DNA of 17,636 bases, taken from assembly GCA_964219345.1 (NCBI GenBank), contig CAXPPN010000043.1:1-17636 (forward strand). The letters are read 5' to 3'. This stretch comes from UBA3537 sp964219345. GTDB lineage: Bacteria; Bacteroidota; Bacteroidia; Flavobacteriales; Flavobacteriaceae. Positions within the stretch are counted from its first letter, which is position 1. Every line of letters starts with the position of its first letter. The notes below the pieces were generated by a model. The model was not told where the DNA came from. It made no database searches and saw only the letters and a program-made list of their open reading frames with translations. Shown piece after piece: positions 13,653-17,636 of the stretch. The position numbers were made by a program, and so were the translations under genes.

Positions 13653-15188
13653 TTATTGCAATAGTGGAGAATAATTTGTTGGGTAATCTCCCGCCTTGGC
13701 AAGACTTGCTGAAGCTACAAAATTTGACCCATAATACATATCAATAGCTTCTAAAAATGAATTCGCCATATAGGCATACCCTCTTGCAGTAAGGTGAACC
13801 CCATCTAAACTTACGAGACCACCAGTAACCAAGTTGGTGTTTAGTAAGTAATCATCAAAGTGAATTCCTGTGCTTGAAGCCTCTGCAAGAATGGCTTGCA
13901 AATCAACATAAGCAATTCCGAAACTATTTGCTGCAGCTTCAACACTAGCATTCATTGCATCGGTTGCTGCAATGATTTCTGCAATTTCAGTTTCAGTCAC
14001 TACCCATTTGTCTGCTAATGGAACCGCAACTCCATTTACAGTTGCAGGATTCCCAGGGATTGCTTCTGTACCAATAAATGTTGCACTCGTAAGTACTAAT
14101 AAATCATTTTCTGTTGCTTGACGATATTTAGGTAAAGCAGCAAATGCAGGGTTTATAGCACCTAAATCAGTTAAGTTTTCATCAATTATTACAACAGCAT
14201 TTTGGCCTTCACTAAATGAAATTGTTCTTTGGGCGGCTTCTTCCGCAGTAAAAGCACCTTCAAAAGGTGTGCCCGCCAATGCCGCTAAAACAGATTGTAA
14301 ACCACCATTGTAAGCTGCATAGCCTTGGTTTAAGGCCGCTGCAGTTGCAGCATCAAGTGGGACTGGGTTGTGAGGTACCGTTGTAAAGTATGGCAAATCT
14401 GTAACGTGAGGCGTTCCAGAAACTACACCTTTAGCACCATTAGCAGTTAATGCAGTTAATGCACCGTTTAAAGCGGCCTCAAATGTAAGAGGATCCGTTA
14501 TAGCATCTGCCATTTGATCTGCGCCACCCGTTGCATACCCTAAAACATCGTTTCCACCAAATAATGAAAGTGTAAAGAAGCTAGGATTTTGAGAAGCTGC
14601 AAGTTCTATAATCGATGCGTTTGGCGTGGAACCTGTTAAACGTATAGCGTATGGATTGGCCAATCCAGCAGCCAAATTTGCAATGTTTCCATAACCAGGC
14701 GCTACAAAATGAAAGCTTCTTGCACCTGGCACCCCAAGGTTATTAAATGGTCCTGTTGGAGGATTTAACAAGTCTGTTTGAACAGTTACTGGGCCTACTA
14801 CAGATTCCAGTGGTGCTGGGCCAGAACCATTAAAAACAAGTCTTGGGCCTACAATTCGTGTTCCACCAAGGGCTAAACCACCATAATTATCATCCATTGT
14901 GGGCTGTTTGAATTCTCCACCACCAACTTTAGCAAATTCCATGGACATGATATTTGGCCAAGAATTATTTTGACTGGCTAAAAATACAGACCCGTCAGAA
15001 ACGCCTGCTGAAAATGAAGGCCCTACTGCAATATAGTTTGAAAAATCTAACCCTGTTGATTCAATTGAGAGTTCTGGTAGAGCTTCAGGTGTTGATACAC
15101 CGTTATCTTCTAAAACATCTTCGACTTCATTACAGGAATATAATCCAATAAGAAGAAATGAGAAAAATAAATATTTTAAGTTTTTCAT
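13653..15188 (-). CDS. SGNH/GDSL-like hydrolase lipoprotein with a GPS in place of GDS
   Basis: A 511-residue outer-membrane or surface lipoprotein. The signal peptide MKNLKYLFFSFLLIGLYSC ends in a lipobox with Cys19. The rest resembles the SGNH/GDSL esterase-lipase fold. Block I is NYIAVGPSFSAGVSDG with the presumed nucleophile Ser58, but the usual Asp before it is Pro57 (GPSF instead of GDSL). Block II glycine falls in NNLGVPGARS (149-158), Block III is GGND with Asn213, and Block V is LDGVHLTARGYAYMAN with Asp462 and His465. The four family residues Ser, Gly, Asn and His are thus all present. A long Ala-rich section (about 220-460) makes it larger than compact GDSL enzymes. It starts 10 nt after the TonB-dependent receptor gene, so the two are likely partners, perhaps cleaving an ester-containing substrate at the surface. 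The substrate is unknown. Confidence 0.85.
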   Translation of the reverse strand: MKNLKYLFFSFLLIGLYSCNEVEDVLEDNGVSTPEALPELSIESTGLDFSNYIAVGPSFSAGVSDGSVFLASQNNSWPNIMSMEFAKVGGGEFKQPTMDDNYGGLALGGTRIVGPRLVFNGSGPAPLESVVGPVTVQTDLLNPPTGPFNNLGVPGARSFHFVAPGYGNIANLAAGLANPYAIRLTGSTPNASIIELAASQNPSFFTLSLFGGNDVLGYATGGADQMADAITDPLTFEAALNGALTALTANGAKGVVSGTPHVTDLPYFTTVPHNPVPLDAATAAALNQGYAAYNGGLQSVLAALAGTPFEGAFTAEEAAQRTISFSEGQNAVVIIDENLTDLGAINPAFAALPKYRQATENDLLVLTSATFIGTEAIPGNPATVNGVAVPLADKWVVTETEIAEIIAATDAMNASVEAAANSFGIAYVDLQAILAEASSTGIHFDDYLLNTNLVTGGLVSLDGVHLTARGYAYMANSFLEAIDMYYGSNFVASASLAKAGDYPTNYSPLLQ

Positions 15189-15198
15189 TGTATTAATT

Positions 15199-17636
15199 TT
15201 ATAAGTTATTAATTGTCCATCCTACATAGTACATCGACCCAATAAATCCTGTACCAAAAGCAGTAAAGTATTCATCACCTAAAAGGTTTGTTGCTCCTGC
15301 TTTAAATGTAGATTTAAAGCTAGGTACTTTTAAACTCACTTGAGCATCTAGCACATGGTATTCTGGTACGATACCATTTCCAAACGTTGCTTCCCAAAAA
15401 TAGTTGTCGCTGTAGCGGTAGGCTATGTTGAAGCCGACATTTTCAAATACTTCTGTATTTCCAAAAGAAGCTTTTAACTTATGCTCTGGCGTATTAAAGT
15501 TTGTTGTAAAATCAGGATAGGTATCACGGTCAAAATCTAATTTTGCGTAAGTATAACTACCACTTAAATCATAATTTCCAAAAACTTTAGTTGAAACCCC
15601 TAAAGATGCACCATAAGATTTAACTGGCGCTTGAGAGTTTGTGTAAGCGCTGTAAGCTTGAAAATCTCCGTTAGCAATTGCTGCTACAGATAAAGCATTA
15701 TCTCCTACAGTACCGTATAATGGCGCTACAACAACTTCTTGAGAAATAAAGTCTTCATAGGTATTGTGGTAGGCGCTAAAATCTACAATTAACTTTCCAA
15801 ACTTACCTCTATACCCCACTTCAATTGAAGTCACTTGCTCAGGTTTTACAACATCTGGATTTGCAACATCAAGTACGGCGGGGTTTCCAGTAGCTGCTAG
15901 AGCGTTTACAGAAGATAAAGTATATGAGTTATTATATGCTGCTGCTCCAGTTTGAGTTACAGTACCAGGAACTCCAAGCGCTTGACCAGAAGCAGAAACT
16001 GTATAATCTCTACTCCAGCGATCAAGATTTGATGGTGCAGAACCTACAAGGATTGCACGTCCAGCATCTAAACCAATAAATAAATCTTGAGTGGTTGGAT
16101 TTCTAAATCCAGTTTGTATAGATGCTCTTATATTATGATCTTTATTAATAGTTAAACCAGCAGAAAAGCGTGGCGAAAAGAAACCATCAAAAAATTCAGA
16201 TTTATCATAGCGTACAGACCCCGTTAGTTTTAATTCTGTACTTGAAGAAAGGTCTAATTCTTTTTGAACTTGTGTATACACCCCATATTCTGAATAATTA
16301 ATTTCTCCGTCATAATCGGTGTAAATTGTGCCTGAAGAATTTAAGCTATATTGTCTAGCAGATCCTCCCACTTGAATGTCAGCAACATCAATAAGATGAC
16401 TAAAGTTATAGTTAAAATCTCCATGATAATACTTAGATTCATCTTGGAATTTAGATCCTGTAGTCAAATCAGGGTCGTTTACACTTCTATTGAAAGCAGC
16501 TTCATATTCTGCAGTTCCAGGCATATACATTCCTGTATCAGCAACTGCTCTTGCAGCGGCATGCGCTTGGTCATTTGTTGCGCCTCCTAAGGTTTGTAGG
16601 ACATATGTACCTGCGTACTCTCCAAACCATGTTGAGTCATCTTTCCATGCTCTGTTGATGTTAATTCCTGTAAACACCATATCATAGGAGTCCCCGGCAT
16701 TATCACTTACAACATAACCACGTGCAAAGAAGTTGTCGTTGCGCACTTCTAATTTATGTTGTTGCTGAAAGAAGTTTTTAATGTTATAGCGGTTGGTACC
16801 TTGATAAATGGTGTTACCAGTCCCTACTTTTCCTACGTATGAAATTTCAAAATCGTTTTCAAATGGGCGGTAGTATAATCCCCAATCCGCTTTGATACTT
16901 TCTGCATTATAGTTGGTTAGGTATCTTTCATTATATCCAGTTCTACTTACGTTTGTATCTGGAAGTAGTGCACTAGCACCACCTGGTAAAACTCCTAGGT
17001 TCTCAAGAGCAACACCAACTTGTTTGATGTTTGTAGACACCTCATCACCATAGACGTTTATACCATTGTAGTTAGGGTTAGTTGCCCGATTTCCACCATT
17101 CATATCACTATCGACTTCACTAGTAGCGGCCCAATCTGTCCCTTTTAAGTAGCCAAAGTTAACCTTACCCGCAAATTTTTCATTAAACTTATGCGCCATT
17201 CTAATACCAAGGTCTGTGTAGGCATTGTCGCCAGCAGCTTCTTGAGAAGTCATACCGCGCTTTAAGCTGACACTAATACCTTCGTGATCAAAAGGATTTT
17301 TACTACGCATAAATAAAATACCATTAAATGCATTTGCACCATAAAGCGCTGAAGAAGCCCCTGGAAGTAATTCTACACTTTGAACATCTGTTTCAATCAT
17401 ACCTACTAAGTTTCCAATAGGGAAGTTGAGTGCTGGCGTAGAGTTGTCCATTCCGTCCACAAGTTGCATAAAACGAGTGTTTGCAAATGTGGCAAAACCT
17501 CTTGTATTAATGGATTGGAAAGTTAAACTGTTAGTATTTACATCAACACCTTTTAAGTTTTCAAGCCCACCATAGAAGTCAGCTGATGCTGTATTTTTGA
17601 TTTCTTTAATCCCGAAACGCTCTACGGTTACTGGAG
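15199..17636 (-). CDS. TonB-dependent outer-membrane receptor, 5' end outside the window
   Basis: Partial gene: the frame is open to the right edge, giving 811 residues without the N-terminus. An internal Met at 17469 is not the start, because plug-domain sequence continues upstream of it. That upstream part includes PVTVERFGIKEIKN, DFYGGLENLKGVDVNT and SINTRGFATFANTRFMQLVD. The plug continues with SVELLPGASSALYGANAFNG, a standard TonB-receptor signature, and is followed by a 22-strand-type barrel of aromatic-rich beta segments. FGNYDLSGSYTYAKLDFD, EHKLKASFGN and FKAGATNLLGDEYF lie near the end, and the C-terminus closes with a typical last strand, MYYVGWTINNL. It would import a ligand across the outer membrane using TonB energy. 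Any N-terminal carboxypeptidase-like domain is out of view. The lipoprotein follows after 10 nt, suggesting a receptor-lipoprotein pair; the ligand cannot be told from sequence. Confidence 0.93.
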   Translation of the reverse strand, partial: PVTVERFGIKEIKNTASADFYGGLENLKGVDVNTNSLTFQSINTRGFATFANTRFMQLVDGMDNSTPALNFPIGNLVGMIETDVQSVELLPGASSALYGANAFNGILFMRSKNPFDHEGISVSLKRGMTSQEAAGDNAYTDLGIRMAHKFNEKFAGKVNFGYLKGTDWAATSEVDSDMNGGNRATNPNYNGINVYGDEVSTNIKQVGVALENLGVLPGGASALLPDTNVSRTGYNERYLTNYNAESIKADWGLYYRPFENDFEISYVGKVGTGNTIYQGTNRYNIKNFFQQQHKLEVRNDNFFARGYVVSDNAGDSYDMVFTGININRAWKDDSTWFGEYAGTYVLQTLGGATNDQAHAAARAVADTGMYMPGTAEYEAAFNRSVNDPDLTTGSKFQDESKYYHGDFNYNFSHLIDVADIQVGGSARQYSLNSSGTIYTDYDGEINYSEYGVYTQVQKELDLSSSTELKLTGSVRYDKSEFFDGFFSPRFSAGLTINKDHNIRASIQTGFRNPTTQDLFIGLDAGRAILVGSAPSNLDRWSRDYTVSASGQALGVPGTVTQTGAAAYNNSYTLSSVNALAATGNPAVLDVANPDVVKPEQVTSIEVGYRGKFGKLIVDFSAYHNTYEDFISQEVVVAPLYGTVGDNALSVAAIANGDFQAYSAYTNSQAPVKSYGASLGVSTKVFGNYDLSGSYTYAKLDFDRDTYPDFTTNFNTPEHKLKASFGNTEVFENVGFNIAYRYSDNYFWEATFGNGIVPEYHVLDAQVSLKVPSFKSTFKAGATNLLGDEYFTAFGTGFIGSMYYVGWTINNL

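Noticed and set aside
13653..15188. SusD-like partner of the TonB-dependent receptor
   Set aside because: The lipoprotein shows SGNH hydrolase blocks (GGND, DGVH) rather than the helical TPR pattern of SusD, and the receptor is not evidently SusC-type in the visible part.
17467..17469. Met at this position as the start of the TonB-dependent receptor
   Set aside because: Conserved plug-domain sequence continues in frame from here to the right edge of the window, so the true start is outside.

Overview
This window looks like the chromosome of an AT-rich, aerobic member of the Bacteroidota, most likely a marine Flavobacteriia-type organism. The evidence is the -7-type boxes matching TAnnTTTG, the lack of clear Shine-Dalgarno sequences, a short ATP synthase epsilon subunit encoded with beta in a two-gene atpDC unit, a TonB-dependent receptor followed by an SGNH lipoprotein, and the S23-type four-helix-bundle gene. 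No rRNA, tRNA, CRISPR array, transposase or phage gene was seen.

Left part (1-5336, minus strand): a compact haem-biosynthesis operon reading hemA, a fused hemC-hemD, hemE, hemF, a small four-helix-bundle gene, then hemB, which runs off the left edge. Spacing is 3 nt, an 8-nt overlap and 17 nt between the first four genes. The four-helix gene sits between hemF and hemB, and near-identical direct repeats flank it, as if it had been dropped into the operon.

Centre (5337-11654, plus strand): a divergent promoter region separates hemA from a plus-strand run. That run holds an AraC-family regulator carrying a Cys-Pro motif, hemH (ferrochelatase), a MATE transporter, a hemJ-type protoporphyrinogen oxidase, an NtrY-like sensor histidine kinase and an enoyl-CoA hydratase. 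The two arms together encode most of the route from glutamyl-tRNA to protohaem: GluTR, PBG synthase, HMB synthase, uroporphyrinogen-III synthase, UroD, oxygen-dependent CPO, HemJ and ferrochelatase. Only hemL (glutamate-1-semialdehyde aminotransferase) is not seen. The regulator lies exactly where it could control both arms, and its Cys-Pro motif suggests haem feedback. That is an inference.

Right part (11655-17636, minus strand): a strong stem-loop terminator separates the converging enoyl-CoA hydratase and atpDC genes. atpD and atpC are followed upstream by another stem-loop terminator, which ends a two-gene unit of a TonB-dependent receptor (5' end beyond the window) and an SGNH/GDSL-like lipoprotein.

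Most of the window is recognisable metabolism. The parts most worth a second look are the CP-motif regulator between mirrored promoters, the four-helix cassette in the hem operon, the MATE transporter locked between hemH and hemJ, the Cys-rich ferrochelatase insert, and the altered GDS motif of the lipoprotein.
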